The notes under the pieces: generated by a model
Told to the model about the DNA's origin: nothing
What the model saw: only the letters and a program-made list of their open reading frames with translations
Databases searched by the model: none
Position numbers and translations under genes: made by a program
Source: Sphingomonas sp. KRR8
GTDB taxonomy: Bacteria; Pseudomonadota; Alphaproteobacteria; Sphingomonadales; Sphingomonadaceae
Length of the DNA stretch: 64,000 bases
Direction of reading: 5' to 3'
Assembly (NCBI RefSeq): GCF_023559245.1
Contig: NZ_CP097462.1
Coordinates: 2,662,001-2,726,000 of the forward strand
Shown: in pieces, positions 52,699 through 62,182 of the stretch
Layout: the number at the start of each line of letters is the position of its first letter
Position numbering within the stretch: position 1 is the first letter of the stretch

Positions 52699-53724
52699 TC
52701 AGCGGCTCGGGCGCAGGCTCGGCGCGATGACGGGGTGGCCGTTTTCCCAGCCGAACGGGGCGATGTACATCACGCGCTTGTCGCCATCCTTGCGGCAGTC
52801 GCGGGTCGCCGCCCAGCCGTGGAAGCTGATGAAGGTACCGCCCTGGGCGCGGAACACCGACTGGTGGCCGGGACCTGACAGGCAGCCGGTCCTTCCCGCA
52901 TCGGAATAGCTGTACAGGAATGGCAGCTTGGCCCCGTCGCGGCAGGGGCCAAGCGGGCCGCTGCACAGCGCGAAGTTCATCGCATAGGGGCTGAGCCGCT
53001 GGTCCTGGTTCCAGCCGAAATAACCACCCGAATAGAGCATGGCATACCCATCCGGCGTCAGCAGCATGGTGGGCGCTTCGACCACCTTCTGCTTCCATTC
53101 CTCGCGGTCGCCGATACCGAGGTCTGCCGGCTGCCCCGCCGGGGCGAGGCCGTCGGGGCTCAAGGCCATGCCGAATAGGTGGCTGGGCTTGCCCACCCGG
53201 TTTCCGTCGGACTTCCAGTACAGGTAGAGCTTGCCGTCACGGTCGCGGAAGGCGTCAGCGTCGATCGAGCCGCCAAGCTCGAATTGACAGACCAGAGGCT
53301 GGGCCGCGCTGTCGACGAACGGCCCGCGCGGATCCGGGGAGACGGCGGCGCCAATGCACTGCTTGTCCTTCGCGCGGTGATTGGCGGTGTAGTAGAGGAC
53401 GTACTTGCCGCCCGCCTTGATTACCTCCGGCGCCCAGGTGAAGCCCGGCTTTGCCCAGCTGGCCAGCGTCGGCATCGCGTCTCGCTTGGAGCCGTCCGGA
53501 TTGCGCACGAACTGCCAGCTGGTGAGGTCGCGACTGACCGCTATCGGCACGTTCTGCCGGTCGTTCGTGGCGTAGGCCAGATATTCGCCGTCGCCGACGG
53601 GCAGCACGAAGGCGTCAGGAAAGTTCTCCTGGAATACCGGCACGAATTGCGGGTCGGGAGCCTTGGCGGTTGCCGGACAAGCGAACGCGGTCGCGGCAAG
53701 CAGCAGGAAACACAATCGGGGCAT
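52699..53724 (-). CDS. Secreted glycoside hydrolase family 43 enzyme
   Basis: A 341-residue enzyme with a signal peptide (MPRLCFLLLAATAFACPATA, cleavage near 20-22). The five-bladed GH43 propeller is recognisable by NFPDAFVLPVGDGEYLAYAT (catalytic Asp of blade 1), FTWAPEVIKAGGKYVLYYTA, SIDADAFRDRDGKLYLYWKS (pKa-modulating Asp) and VVEAPTMLLTPDGYAMLYSG (acid Glu in VEAP). The start is ATG 53724 with GAGGAG five bases upstream; GTG 53730 is too close to that SD. Likely an arabinanase/arabinofuranosidase/xylosidase. It follows the second GH43 gene by 14 bp in the same direction. Confidence 0.92.
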   Translation of the reverse strand: MPRLCFLLLAATAFACPATAKAPDPQFVPVFQENFPDAFVLPVGDGEYLAYATNDRQNVPIAVSRDLTSWQFVRNPDGSKRDAMPTLASWAKPGFTWAPEVIKAGGKYVLYYTANHRAKDKQCIGAAVSPDPRGPFVDSAAQPLVCQFELGGSIDADAFRDRDGKLYLYWKSDGNRVGKPSHLFGMALSPDGLAPAGQPADLGIGDREEWKQKVVEAPTMLLTPDGYAMLYSGGYFGWNQDQRLSPYAMNFALCSGPLGPCRDGAKLPFLYSYSDAGRTGCLSGPGHQSVFRAQGGTFISFHGWAATRDCRKDGDKRVMYIAPFGWENGHPVIAPSLRPSR

Positions 53725-53738
53725 CGGCACTCCTCAGG

Positions 53739-55121
53739 TCAGGCGAGGCTTACGCTGGTGGACGTGAACCGCAGCCGAGCAGTCAGCAATGCCCGGAATG
53801 CGTTATAGCCGCACTGGCCCGGAAAGAAGGCGTGGAAGAACAGCTGCGGCCCTCCGTCCGGTCCGGGCGCGACGGACGCGTGGCCAGGCGCCCACCACTC
53901 GCCCCCCGACTTGAGCAGTGGCTCCGGAAACTTCTGATAGGGTCCGAGCGGATGATCCGCGACGGCCACTCCGATGCCGTAGGCTGGAGTCGAGAAATCA
54001 TTGCCGGCGTAGAACAGCCAGTAGCGGCCGGCTTGGTAAGTGACGAACGGCCCCTCGATCAGATGGCCTTCCCAGTCCTGATCATTGGCGAGCACGATGC
54101 GCTCCTCGCCGACGAACCCGCGGCCATCCGCACTAAGCCGGCGCGCGTGGATGGGTGTGGTCAGCGCTTCGACGATGTCGCCCGCCGCCATGATCTTGCT
54201 GAGCAGCGGACGAACGCGCGGCCAGTTGTCGAGCACCGCTTCGATCAACGGCTGCATCAGAAAGAAGCGTTCCATCGGCCGGCGGGTGTTGGCCCAGGGC
54301 TGGACAGCGGCCGCGAACGCGGCGGTTCGGCGGTCCTCGTCGGAAGCGAACAGCTGCGGGATAAGCCCCGGCTGTTCGCGCAGCAGCCCGGCCAGCGGGC
54401 GCGGCCAAAGTCCGTTGCTGTCTTTCTTCCAGAACAGGTAGGGCGTGCCATCCTGATCGGTGAAGATGTGGCTGTCGATCACGCCGCCGCTGGCACTGGT
54501 GCCGGGGTAGAGCACCTTGCCGCCGGTGATCAGCGGTTCGCCATTGTCGACCCACGGGCCGAACGGCGTTGCCGCGCGGGCAAGGCCGATGGCCAGCGCG
54601 TTGGAGTGCTGGCGGGCGGTGTAGGCGACCCAATATTCGTCGCCGACGCGGGCGATCTCCGGCGCCCAGAAATCGGCGACGCGTGCACCGGTTGCCGTCC
54701 AGGCGGGCGTGCTTCCTTCGGGGAAGATGAAGCCGCGATGCTCCCACGTCTTGAGGTCGCTGGAGAAGGCGAGGGGAAAGGCGTCCGGCTGGTCGTTGCT
54801 GGTCGCCGTCAGCAGCCAGCCACCATCGACCTTGAGTACGGCGGGATCGCCATAGCCGGCCCGGGTCCGTTCGCTAAGATTCTCGATGATGAGCGGCGTC
54901 CAGCGAACGGCACCTGGGTCGGGATCGTGCGGGCCCTCGAAAGCTGCTGGCGGGCGCATCCCGAAGTCGTGCGACAGTTCGGCGAAGAAGCCGGTGTAAT
55001 CGTCCTGATCGGGACCGGCGACGCGGTATCGGCGGCTCTGGCCCAGACCGTGGACGGTGAAGTCGGTGGCCGTGCCGTCGTCGCTGGCGTCGATGCTGAA
55101 GGGCGGGGTCTCGTCGCTCAT
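53739..55121 (-). CDS. Glycoside hydrolase family 43-like enzyme
   Basis: A 460-residue protein without a signal peptide. GH43-type blade motifs: [20 protein letters not shown] (catalytic Asp), [40 protein letters not shown] (second Asp) and [20 protein letters not shown] (Glu in IEGP). It is longer than its neighbours because of an N-terminal extension of about 85 residues and an insert at about 230-330. It may act in the cytoplasm or, if the start is wrong, be exported. The ATG at 55121 is used; TTG 55127 is in frame. Divergent from the GH43 gene at 55201. Confidence 0.88.
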   Translation of the reverse strand: MSDETPPFSIDASDDGTATDFTVHGLGQSRRYRVAGPDQDDYTGFFAELSHDFGMRPPAAFEGPHDPDPGAVRWTPLIIENLSERTRAGYGDPAVLKVDGGWLLTATSNDQPDAFPLAFSSDLKTWEHRGFIFPEGSTPAWTATGARVADFWAPEIARVGDEYWVAYTARQHSNALAIGLARAATPFGPWVDNGEPLITGGKVLYPGTSASGGVIDSHIFTDQDGTPYLFWKKDSNGLWPRPLAGLLREQPGLIPQLFASDEDRRTAAFAAAVQPWANTRRPMERFFLMQPLIEAVLDNWPRVRPLLSKIMAAGDIVEALTTPIHARRLSADGRGFVGEERIVLANDQDWEGHLIEGPFVTYQAGRYWLFYAGNDFSTPAYGIGVAVADHPLGPYQKFPEPLLKSGGEWWAPGHASVAPGPDGGPQLFFHAFFPGQCGYNAFRALLTARLRFTSTSVSLA

Positions 55122-55200
55122 GTGCAAGGCCTATGCGCCCGCGCCGCGCTTGCCTACCCGCTGCGTTGCTTCGGCTCGCGAGTTGCCGCAGACCCTGGGC

Positions 55201-56235
55201 ATGCGCCTTCTTCTCACCGTCTTCCTGCTGTTGCTCGGTTCCTGCGCGATGGCGCCGCGACCGACCACTTATGTGAACCCGGTGATCGACCAGGACTTTC
55301 CCGATCCATCGGTGATCCGTGCTGCCGACGGCCAATACTACGCTTATGCGACCCAGGGCGGCGACCCGATCCGCAACCTCCAGGTCGCGCGGTCCGCCGA
55401 CCTTGTTCATTGGCAGGTGATTGGTGATGCGCTGCCGGTGAAGCCGCGCTGGGCCAGCCGCACGCAGGACTTCTGGGCGCCGGACGTCATGCGGGCGGAT
55501 GGGCGCTACTATCTTTACTACTCGGCAAAGCCCGATGCCGCGTTGAACGACCAGTCGCGGGGGCTGTGCCTGGGGGTTGCCACCAGCGACCGGCCCGAGG
55601 GGCCGTTCACCGACAAGGGGTCACCCCTGCAATGCGGGCCGGGGTTCGAGAATATCGACCCGCACGCCTATGATGATCCCGCCACGGGCAAGCGGTTGCT
55701 CTACTGGGGTTCAGGCTTCGGGCCGATCAGGGTGCGCGAGTTGGCTGCGGACCGGCTTCAATTCGCTCCGGGCAGCGAAGAGGCGAGGCTGGTTGCGGCG
55801 GTCAAGAGTGACGACGCAGGTGAGTACCGCCGCCTCGTGGAGGGCGCGTGGGTAATGCGCCATGGGGGCTTCACCTACCTGTTTTTCTCAGGCGACAATT
55901 GCTGCGGACCCAAGGCGCATTATGCGGTGATGGTCGCCCGCTCACGCTCCGCTATGGGGCCGTTCGAGGCGCGGGCGCGTCCGCTCTACCTGGTGCTGGA
56001 GGGGAATGCGGCCTGGATCGCACCGGGCCACAACAGTGTCATCGCCGATGCCGTCGGACAGGACTGGATCTTCTATCACGGCGTCGATGCGCGGCGGCCA
56101 CGCTCCAAGCCAACCGACGACATCAACACCCGGCGGGTCATGCTGATGGACCGGCTGATCTGGCGCGACGGCTGGCCCGAGATCGCGGGCAAGAGCCCCA
56201 CCAACGGGCCGCAGCCCGCGCCGGTCACTCGCTAG
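55201..56235 (+). CDS. Lipoprotein glycoside hydrolase family 43 enzyme
   Basis: A 344-residue GH43 enzyme with a lipoprotein signal (LLLTVFLLLLGSCAM, lipobox LGSC). Catalytic motifs: DQDFPDPSVIRAADGQYYAY (Asp), TQDFWAPDVMRADGRYYLYY, NIDPHAYDDPATGKRLLYWG (Asp) and RLVEGAWVMRHGGFTYLFFS (Glu in VEGAW). HNSVIADAVGQDWIFYHGVD near the end is the typical blade-5 HNS...YH. The frame upstream of ATG 55201 is antisense to the neighbouring gene and not used. It resembles endo-arabinanases. Convergent with the gene at 56237 (1-bp gap). Confidence 0.92.
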   Translation: MRLLLTVFLLLLGSCAMAPRPTTYVNPVIDQDFPDPSVIRAADGQYYAYATQGGDPIRNLQVARSADLVHWQVIGDALPVKPRWASRTQDFWAPDVMRADGRYYLYYSAKPDAALNDQSRGLCLGVATSDRPEGPFTDKGSPLQCGPGFENIDPHAYDDPATGKRLLYWGSGFGPIRVRELAADRLQFAPGSEEARLVAAVKSDDAGEYRRLVEGAWVMRHGGFTYLFFSGDNCCGPKAHYAVMVARSRSAMGPFEARARPLYLVLEGNAAWIAPGHNSVIADAVGQDWIFYHGVDARRPRSKPTDDINTRRVMLMDRLIWRDGWPEIAGKSPTNGPQPAPVTR

Positions 56236-56236
56236 G

Positions 56237-57166
56237 CTACATGGTGATGGGATCGGTGCTTGTCCGGCGGCCGACCAGCAAGGTGTCCGCCACCAGGCGC
56301 AGCGGTTCCGTGTCGACATGGCTCTCACGCCGATCGAGCAGTTCGGCGAAGCGCCTGTAGAGCTCGGGATATTCCCCGGGCCCCTGCGCCTCCTGCTCCT
56401 GTCCGTTCACGAACAGCCTCTTGCCACCTTCGCGCAGCTCGATCGTGCGGCCGTCGGCGAGGCGGATGGCGATGGTCCATTCCTCGCCGTCGGTCTTGCG
56501 CCAGTCGAGGCTGACGGTCAGCGGACCGTCGGCTGCCGGGCTGTCGAACGTGGCTTCCACGGCGATGGGGTTCTGGGCGTTGCTCGGTACAGTCAGCACC
56601 GCATCACGCGCGAACAGCTTGCCGGGGAAGATGGCGGTGGCGATGGAGAAAGCGTTGATGCCCGGATCGAACACGCCGAACCCGCCCGATTCCCACACCC
56701 ACTGCTGGCCTGGATGCCATTTGTGGACATCCTCATGCCAGGTGATGCGCATCTCGGCGACGCGCTGGCCCTTAAGCAGTTCGGCCGCCTTCGTAACGGC
56801 AGCGTTGGCCTGCGCGTGCCAGCTGGTGAACAGGGTCACGCCTTTCGCCTTGGCGAGTTCCGCGAGCTCCTCGATCTCGCCCAACGTCACCGTCGGCGGC
56901 TTCTCCAGCAGCAGGTGAAGTCCTGCACCGATGCAGTCGCGGGCAATCCCGTAGCGTGGACCGGGCGGCGTGGTGATCGCCGCGCAATCGATGTCCTTGA
57001 TCGCGGCGAGCAGGTCGGTGTGGCTGGTGAAGTTCGGCGCGGGGCCGGTCCCCGACCGGCTCACACTGCCTTCGAGCGTGAAATCCGGATCGCCGGCGAT
57101 GGCGGGCACGTGCTGGTCGGCGGCGATCTTGCCGAAGCCGATGACGGCGATCTTGTGCGGGCTCAT
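56237..57166 (-). CDS. D-galactose/L-arabinose 1-dehydrogenase (Gfo/Idh/MocA family)
   Basis: A 309-residue NAD(P)-dependent aldose dehydrogenase. Rossmann motif IAVIGFGKIAADQHVPAI, catalytic lysine in HLLLEKPPTVTLGE, then FTSWHAQANAAVTKA, EDVHKWHPGQQWVWESGGFG and GVFDPGINAFSIAT. These stretches and the exact length agree with the Azospirillum L-arabinose 1-dehydrogenase and pseudomonad D-galactose 1-dehydrogenase group, which oxidise the sugar to its lactone. With DgoA, DgoK and DgoD next to it, galactose (or the isosteric arabinose) is the expected substrate. ATGA overlap with the aldolase gene. Confidence 0.92.
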   Translation of the reverse strand: MSPHKIAVIGFGKIAADQHVPAIAGDPDFTLEGSVSRSGTGPAPNFTSHTDLLAAIKDIDCAAITTPPGPRYGIARDCIGAGLHLLLEKPPTVTLGEIEELAELAKAKGVTLFTSWHAQANAAVTKAAELLKGQRVAEMRITWHEDVHKWHPGQQWVWESGGFGVFDPGINAFSIATAIFPGKLFARDAVLTVPSNAQNPIAVEATFDSPAADGPLTVSLDWRKTDGEEWTIAIRLADGRTIELREGGKRLFVNGQEQEAQGPGEYPELYRRFAELLDRRESHVDTEPLRLVADTLLVGRRTSTDPITM

Positions 57167-57792
57167 CCGCGAACTCCAGCAACATAGGCCCGCGCCTTGG
57201 CGAGCGTGTCCTCAGGCGACTGGCCAGGCTTGTAGATTCCGCCGCCCAGTCCGAAACCCGCGGCGCCCGCGTCGAGCCAAGGCTGCATCGTATCCGGCTG
57301 GACACCGCCGACGACCAGCACAGGCACGTCCTTGGGAAGGACGGCTTTCTGCGCCTTCAGCACGGCGGGACTGGCGCCTTCGGCGGGGAAGAGCTTCAAC
57401 ACCTGGGCGCCCGCATTCAGCGCGGTGAAGGCCTCGGACGGGGTGAAGAAACCCGGACTGCTGACCAGCCCTGCGTTGACGGTGGCAGTGATCACGGCCG
57501 CGTCGGTGCTGGGCGATACGATGATGCGTCCGCCGGCGGCGGCCACCTCGCCGACCTCGCTCGGTTTCAGCACGGTGCCGGCGCCGATCAGCGCCTTGTC
57601 GCCAAGCCGGGCGGACAGCCGCTTGATGCTGGCCAGCGGCTCGGGGCTGTTGAGCGGCACTTCGATGATGCGGATGCCGCCCTCGTACAAAGCGTCACCA
57701 ATGGCTTCGGCTTCGTCAGCGGTCACGCCGCGGATGATGGCCACCAGCGGCGATTCCGCGAGATAGCGCTTGAAGTCGTCAGTTGCGGTCAT
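57163..57792 (-). CDS. dgoA: 2-dehydro-3-deoxy-6-phosphogalactonate aldolase
   Basis: A 209-residue class I aldolase that splits KDPGal into pyruvate and glyceraldehyde 3-phosphate. PLVAIIRGVTADEAEAIGDA, IRIIEVPLNSPEP (catalytic Glu), ALIGAGTVLKPSEV, and the Schiff-base lysine in QVLKLFPAEGASPAVLKAQK are present; VLVVGGVQPDTMQPWLDAGA forms the phosphate site. The PLNSP motif and the dgoK neighbour point to DgoA over KDPG aldolase (Eda). Overlaps dgoK and the dehydrogenase gene by 4 bp each. Confidence 0.95.
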   Translation of the reverse strand: MTATDDFKRYLAESPLVAIIRGVTADEAEAIGDALYEGGIRIIEVPLNSPEPLASIKRLSARLGDKALIGAGTVLKPSEVGEVAAAGGRIIVSPSTDAAVITATVNAGLVSSPGFFTPSEAFTALNAGAQVLKLFPAEGASPAVLKAQKAVLPKDVPVLVVGGVQPDTMQPWLDAGAAGFGLGGGIYKPGQSPEDTLAKARAYVAGVRG

Positions 57793-58688
57793 GGAAGCTC
57801 CTTCACCAGCGCCTGAATGCCCGCGAGGAAGGCGCGTTCCCCGTCGACTTCACGGGCCTCGCGGCCCGCTTCCGCCAGCGCGGCGGCGTAAAGGCGGGTG
57901 AGTTCGGGCCGGCCCATCACGATCACGTCGCCCGTGTCAGGGGCGCCGGCAAGGCCGGTTCGAACGTCCGCGCCGATCAGCAGTCCGCTGGTGAAGCTCG
58001 CCGCTTCATGGGCTTCCCGGACGCCCAGCAGGACGCCCGCGCGGACCGAGAAGAGTTCAGCCGTGAGCGCCTCGCCCCCCATGCCTTGCCGAACTCCGGC
58101 CAGGAATGGTTCTCCGACCGTCACCGAGGTCTGCAGCCATTGCGACAGGATGCTGTGCTTCGACAGCAGGCTGAACATCTCGCCGGTCATGACCGTGCGA
58201 AAGCTGGTCACTCGGCCGCCCTCCAGCACTGCCCACTTGTTGTGCGTGCCGGGGTGGCAGACCAGTGCGTCGGGCGGGCTGAAGCCAGCGGCGACGGCGC
58301 CGAACAGTTGCACCTCCTCGCCCCGCATCACGTCGGCGCGGGCACCGTTGTGATAGCTCAGGCCAGGAACGATGGCCGCTCGCTCGGCCGGGATCTGCTG
58401 CAGCTTTCGCGCAAGTTCGGCCGGGCCGGAGGGGCAGGGGACGTAGGGCGCTTCGACCCACCCCCGGTTGGAGCCGATCATTCCGGCCATCAGCAGCGGC
58501 AGGTCGCCGAGGCGCTGACGCACGTCACCGACGGCTGCCGGGAAACCGCCCGTCTTGATGGCCGTGATGCCCTGATCGTCCTCGAATTCGGCCTCGCTAT
58601 GGCCATTGCGGTCCAGCCGCCAGGCCCGCCGGTTGGTGGTTCCCCAGTCGACCGCGATGATGCCGTTTTTCCACATGGGCTCGCTCAT
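57789..58688 (-). CDS. dgoK: 2-dehydro-3-deoxygalactonokinase
   Basis: A 299-residue kinase of the ASKHA type that phosphorylates KDGal. IIAVDWGTTNRRAWRLDRNG is the phosphate-1 motif; LPLLMAGMIGSNRGWVEAPY, VCHPGTHNKWAVLEGGRVTS and FRTVMTGEMFSLLSKHSIL are DgoK hallmarks. ATG 58688 is used; ATG 58676 five codons in also has purines before it. First gene of the three-gene minus-strand operon; a 71-bp region separates it from the divergent lactonase gene. Confidence 0.95.
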   Translation of the reverse strand: MSEPMWKNGIIAVDWGTTNRRAWRLDRNGHSEAEFEDDQGITAIKTGGFPAAVGDVRQRLGDLPLLMAGMIGSNRGWVEAPYVPCPSGPAELARKLQQIPAERAAIVPGLSYHNGARADVMRGEEVQLFGAVAAGFSPPDALVCHPGTHNKWAVLEGGRVTSFRTVMTGEMFSLLSKHSILSQWLQTSVTVGEPFLAGVRQGMGGEALTAELFSVRAGVLLGVREAHEAASFTSGLLIGADVRTGLAGAPDTGDVIVMGRPELTRLYAAALAEAGREAREVDGERAFLAGIQALVKELP

Positions 58689-58759
58689 GCCAGAAAAGCG
58701 ACCGGTCGGGCCACAAGGTCCGATGTTTTTTGCGTTCCGGTTCGCTATCCACGCTCTCC

Positions 58760-59635
58760 ATGAGCGAAGAGTCGTCCGTCAGACTGATAGCCGACGTCCA
58801 CGCCGTGCTGGGCGAGGGACCCCTGTGGGTGGCCGCCACCCAGTCGCTGTGGTGGGTAGACATCAAGGGTCGCAAGCTGTTCCGGCTGCGCTCCGGCAAC
58901 CGGCTGGACGAGTGGGCGACCCCGTTCCGCATCGGCAGCATCGCCCCGCGCGAAAGCGGCGGGTTCATCGCCGGTACCGAGCACGGGTTCGCCCATGTCG
59001 ATCCCGAGGCCGCACGCTTCGAATTGCTGTTCGACCCCGAGGAAGACCGCCCGAGCAACCGGTTCAACGACGGCAAGGTCGACCGCCAGGGCCGCTATTT
59101 CGTCGGCACGATGGATGATCTGGAGGTGAAGGCGACCGGTGCCTTCTATCGGCTCGACAAGACCCTGATGTGCCACCGGGTCGATGACGGCTTCAAGGTG
59201 ACCAACGGACCGGCGTTCAGTCCGGACGGCCGTTACATGTATGCCAACGACAGCGCGCTTCAGCTGACCTACGCCTACACCGTCACGCCCGACGGCACGC
59301 CGGCGGGCAAGCGTGAGTTCGCCCGCTGGGGCGAGGGGGACGGCTATCCCGATGGACTGACCGTCGATGCCGAGGGCTGCCTGTGGATCGCCTTTTGGGA
59401 CGGCGGGTGCGTACGCCGTGTGTCGCCCGACGGCGAGCGATTGGGTGAGTGGCGCTTGCCGGTGACCCGGCCGACCAGCCTCGCCTTCGGTGGCCTCATG
59501 CTCGACCAGCTCTACGTCACCAGCGCCAGCATCGGCCTCGACGAGGCCGCGCTTGCCAGCCAACCGCATGCCGGCGGGCTCTTTATGCTCAAGCCGGGCG
59601 TTAGCGGGATCGCCGAGCGTCCTTTCGCCGGCTGA
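58760..59635 (+). CDS. SMP-30/gluconolactonase family lactonase
   Basis: A 291-residue six-bladed propeller lactonase. The metal-binding Glu is in VLGEGPLWVAATQSLWWVDI, the Asn/Asp ligands in SNRFNDGKVDRQGRYFVGTM, FKVTNGPAFSPDGRYMYAND and GYPDGLTVDAEGCLWIAFWD. It should hydrolyse galactono- or arabinono-lactone formed by the dehydrogenase. I start at ATG 58760, with which the family consensus begins a few residues later; the frame upstream is short. First gene of the plus-strand catabolic operon. Confidence 0.93.
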   Translation: MSEESSVRLIADVHAVLGEGPLWVAATQSLWWVDIKGRKLFRLRSGNRLDEWATPFRIGSIAPRESGGFIAGTEHGFAHVDPEAARFELLFDPEEDRPSNRFNDGKVDRQGRYFVGTMDDLEVKATGAFYRLDKTLMCHRVDDGFKVTNGPAFSPDGRYMYANDSALQLTYAYTVTPDGTPAGKREFARWGEGDGYPDGLTVDAEGCLWIAFWDGGCVRRVSPDGERLGEWRLPVTRPTSLAFGGLMLDQLYVTSASIGLDEAALASQPHAGGLFMLKPGVSGIAERPFAG

Positions 59636-59682
59636 CCCGTCCGTATCTTATTCGTCCAGGAGTTTGAACAATCGCCAACTTC

Positions 59683-60966
59683 ATGTTCGCGACGGGAATC
59701 GAGAACAGCATTCCCACCATCCAGAACGGCCGCGTACGGGTCGATCAGATGGAGGCCAGTCATCATTACCAGCGGTGGCAGCAGGACTTCGACTGCGTGG
59801 AGGAGATCGGGATCGAGTATCTCCGCTTCGGGCCGCCGCTGCACAAATGCTACCTCGGACCCGGCAAGTATGACTGGGAATTCGCCGATCTGACGCTGAA
59901 CGACCTGCGGCGGCGGCGGATCACCCCGATTGTGGATTTGTGTCACTTCGGCGTGCCGGACTGGATGGGCAATTTCCAGAACCCGGACTTCCCCGACCTG
60001 TTCGCGGCCTATGCCTCGGCCTTTGCCGAGCGCTATCCCTGGGTGCAGCTCTACACGCCGGTGAACGAGATGTTCATCTGCGCCGTCTTCTCGGCCAAAT
60101 ATGGCTGGTGGAACGAGCAGCTTCGCACTGACCTCGGCTTCGTCACGGCCCTGAAGCACATCGTCAAAGGCAATGTGCTGGCCATGATCGAGATCCTGAA
60201 GCGCCGACCGGACGCGATCTTCATCCAGTCGGAATCATCGGAATATTTCCACGCCGACAGCCCGGCCGCAATCGGCCCGGCGGAAATGCTCAACGCCCGC
60301 CGCTTCCTCAGCCTCGACCTCAATTACGGTCGCCGCGTCGACAGCGAGATGTACGAGTATCTGCTCGATAACGGGATGACCCGCGAGGAATATCACTTCT
60401 TCCTGCACAATCGGCTGAAGCAGCACTGCATCCTCGGCAACGATTACTACTGGACCAACGAGCATCGGGTCCACGCCGATGGCCACACCGAAAGCTCGGG
60501 CGAGGTGTTCGGCTATTCCGAGATCACGCGGCAGTACCACAACCGCTACCGGCTCCCGATCATGCACACGGAAACGAACCTGCGCGAAGGTCCGACCGGG
60601 CAGGAGGCGGTGCAGTGGCTGTGGAAGGAGTGGGCCAACGTGCTGCGGCTGCGCAACGTCGGTATCCCGACCGTCGGCTTCACCTGGTACAGCCTGACCG
60701 ACCAGGTCGATTGGGACACCGCCCTTCGTGAGAAGAACGGCAACGTCAATCCGCTCGGCCTGTTCGACCTCGACCGCAACATCCGCAACGTCGGCAAGGC
60801 CTACAAGAACCTCATCCGCGATTGGCGTGACGTGCTTCCGGCCTCGTCGGTGTGCCTGGCGGTACCGATCAAGCCGCTCGACCAGGAATGCTGGCCACCC
60901 GCCAGCGGTGATGCGGCAAGCGCGGGCCTCAAGCTCACCCAGCAGTCCCAGCAGAATGCGGAGTAA
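59683..60966 (+). CDS. GH1-like family glycoside hydrolase
   Basis: A 427-residue protein with a GH1-like (beta/alpha)8 barrel: IGIEYLRFGPPLHKCYLGPG, DLCHFGVPDWMGNF, and the acid/base motif YTPVNEMFICA (usually T-x-NEP). The nucleophile Glu is in IMHTETNLREGPT (usual ENG replaced by ETN). FTWYSLTDQVDWDTALREKN closes the barrel. It is a divergent branch, near 'family 1 glycosylhydrolase' relatives. Start: ATG 59683 stands 20 bases after an AGGAG (59658-59662), while ATC 59671 stands at ideal spacing in frame. Substrate: a beta-glycoside, perhaps a beta-galactoside. Confidence 0.85.
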   Translation: MFATGIENSIPTIQNGRVRVDQMEASHHYQRWQQDFDCVEEIGIEYLRFGPPLHKCYLGPGKYDWEFADLTLNDLRRRRITPIVDLCHFGVPDWMGNFQNPDFPDLFAAYASAFAERYPWVQLYTPVNEMFICAVFSAKYGWWNEQLRTDLGFVTALKHIVKGNVLAMIEILKRRPDAIFIQSESSEYFHADSPAAIGPAEMLNARRFLSLDLNYGRRVDSEMYEYLLDNGMTREEYHFFLHNRLKQHCILGNDYYWTNEHRVHADGHTESSGEVFGYSEITRQYHNRYRLPIMHTETNLREGPTGQEAVQWLWKEWANVLRLRNVGIPTVGFTWYSLTDQVDWDTALREKNGNVNPLGLFDLDRNIRNVGKAYKNLIRDWRDVLPASSVCLAVPIKPLDQECWPPASGDAASAGLKLTQQSQQNAE

Positions 60967-60971
60967 GCGCG

Positions 60972-62126
60972 ATGTCGCTCCCTGAACTGATCATCGACCG
61001 GATCGAAACCTTCTTGGTTCCACCCCGCTGGGTGTTCGTGCGGGTGGAAACCTCCGACGGCGCGGTCGGCTGGGGCGAAGCCAGCCTCGAGGGTTATGGC
61101 GAAGCGGTGGTGGGCGCGTTCGAGCCTATCCGCGACCGCTTCATCGGCCACGACGCGCGGCGGATCGAGGATATCTGGCAGATCGCCTATCGCGGCGGCT
61201 TCTACCGCGGCGGCCCGGTGCTGATGAGCGCCCTCAGCGGCTTCGACCAGGCATTATGGGATCTCAAGGGCCATGCCGCGGGCCTGCCGGCGTGGGAGAT
61301 GCTGGGCGGCCGGGTGCGCGACAAGATCCGCGCCTACGCCTGGATCGGCGGGGATCGGCCGCATGAGATCGCCGACGCCGCGCAGAAGCGCCGGGATCAG
61401 GGCTTCACCGCCGTCAAGATGAACGCGACGGCCGAGCTCGACTGGATCGGCACTCCCCGGTTGTTCGACGAGGTGGTGAAGCGCGTCCAGGCCGCGCAGG
61501 CGGTCGGCATGGATGTCGGCCTCGACTTCCATGGGCGCGTGCACCGGCCGATGGCCAAGCAGCTTGCCAAGGCGCTCGAGCCCCTGGGATTGCTGTTCAT
61601 CGAGGAGCCGCTGCTGAGCGAGAACCCGGAAGGGTTGAAGCAGATCGCGGAACTGGTCTCGACGCCAATCGCCCTTGGTGAGCGGCTCTACTCGCGGTGG
61701 GACTTCAAGCGCTTCTTCGAGCTTGGCGCGGTGGACATCATTCAGCCGGACCTGAGCCACGCCGGGGGCCTGAGCGAATGCCGCCGTATTGCCGCGATGG
61801 CCGAGGCATTCGACGTGGCGGTGGCGCCCCATTGCCCGCTCGGGCCGCTGGCGCTTGCCGCCTGCCTCCAGCTTGCCGGCACCGCACCGAACGTCGCCAT
61901 CCAGGAGATGAGCCTCGGCATTCATTACAACGTCGGCCACGACCTGCTGAACTTCATCACCGATCCCGAGGTGCTGACCACCCAGGACGGCTACCTCGCG
62001 ATCCCGACTAAGCCGGGTCTTGGCGTCACGATCGACGAGCAGGCGGTGCGGGAGGTGGCGAAGGACGCCCATCGGTGGCGCAACCCGGTGTGGCGCCAGC
62101 ACGACGGCAGCTTCGCAGAGTGGTGA
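60972..62126 (+). CDS. dgoD: D-galactonate dehydratase
   Basis: A 384-residue enolase-superfamily dehydratase making 2-keto-3-deoxygalactonate. Metal ligands are D in GLDFHGRVHRPMAK (about residue 184), E in LLFIEEPLLSENP (about 210) and E in IALGERLYSRWDF (about 236); the base His is in APHCPLGPLALAA. The R-RV-H-R-P loop and length (382-384) match DgoD. Start ATG 60972, 5 bp after the GH1-like stop. It links the lactonase to DgoK in the pathway. Confidence 0.95.
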   Translation: MSLPELIIDRIETFLVPPRWVFVRVETSDGAVGWGEASLEGYGEAVVGAFEPIRDRFIGHDARRIEDIWQIAYRGGFYRGGPVLMSALSGFDQALWDLKGHAAGLPAWEMLGGRVRDKIRAYAWIGGDRPHEIADAAQKRRDQGFTAVKMNATAELDWIGTPRLFDEVVKRVQAAQAVGMDVGLDFHGRVHRPMAKQLAKALEPLGLLFIEEPLLSENPEGLKQIAELVSTPIALGERLYSRWDFKRFFELGAVDIIQPDLSHAGGLSECRRIAAMAEAFDVAVAPHCPLGPLALAACLQLAGTAPNVAIQEMSLGIHYNVGHDLLNFITDPEVLTTQDGYLAIPTKPGLGVTIDEQAVREVAKDAHRWRNPVWRQHDGSFAEW

Positions 62127-62182
62127 GGCAGGTCCCGTCCAAATGGATGGGGCCTAACTCCTGCGCCTTGTAACTGGGGTGC

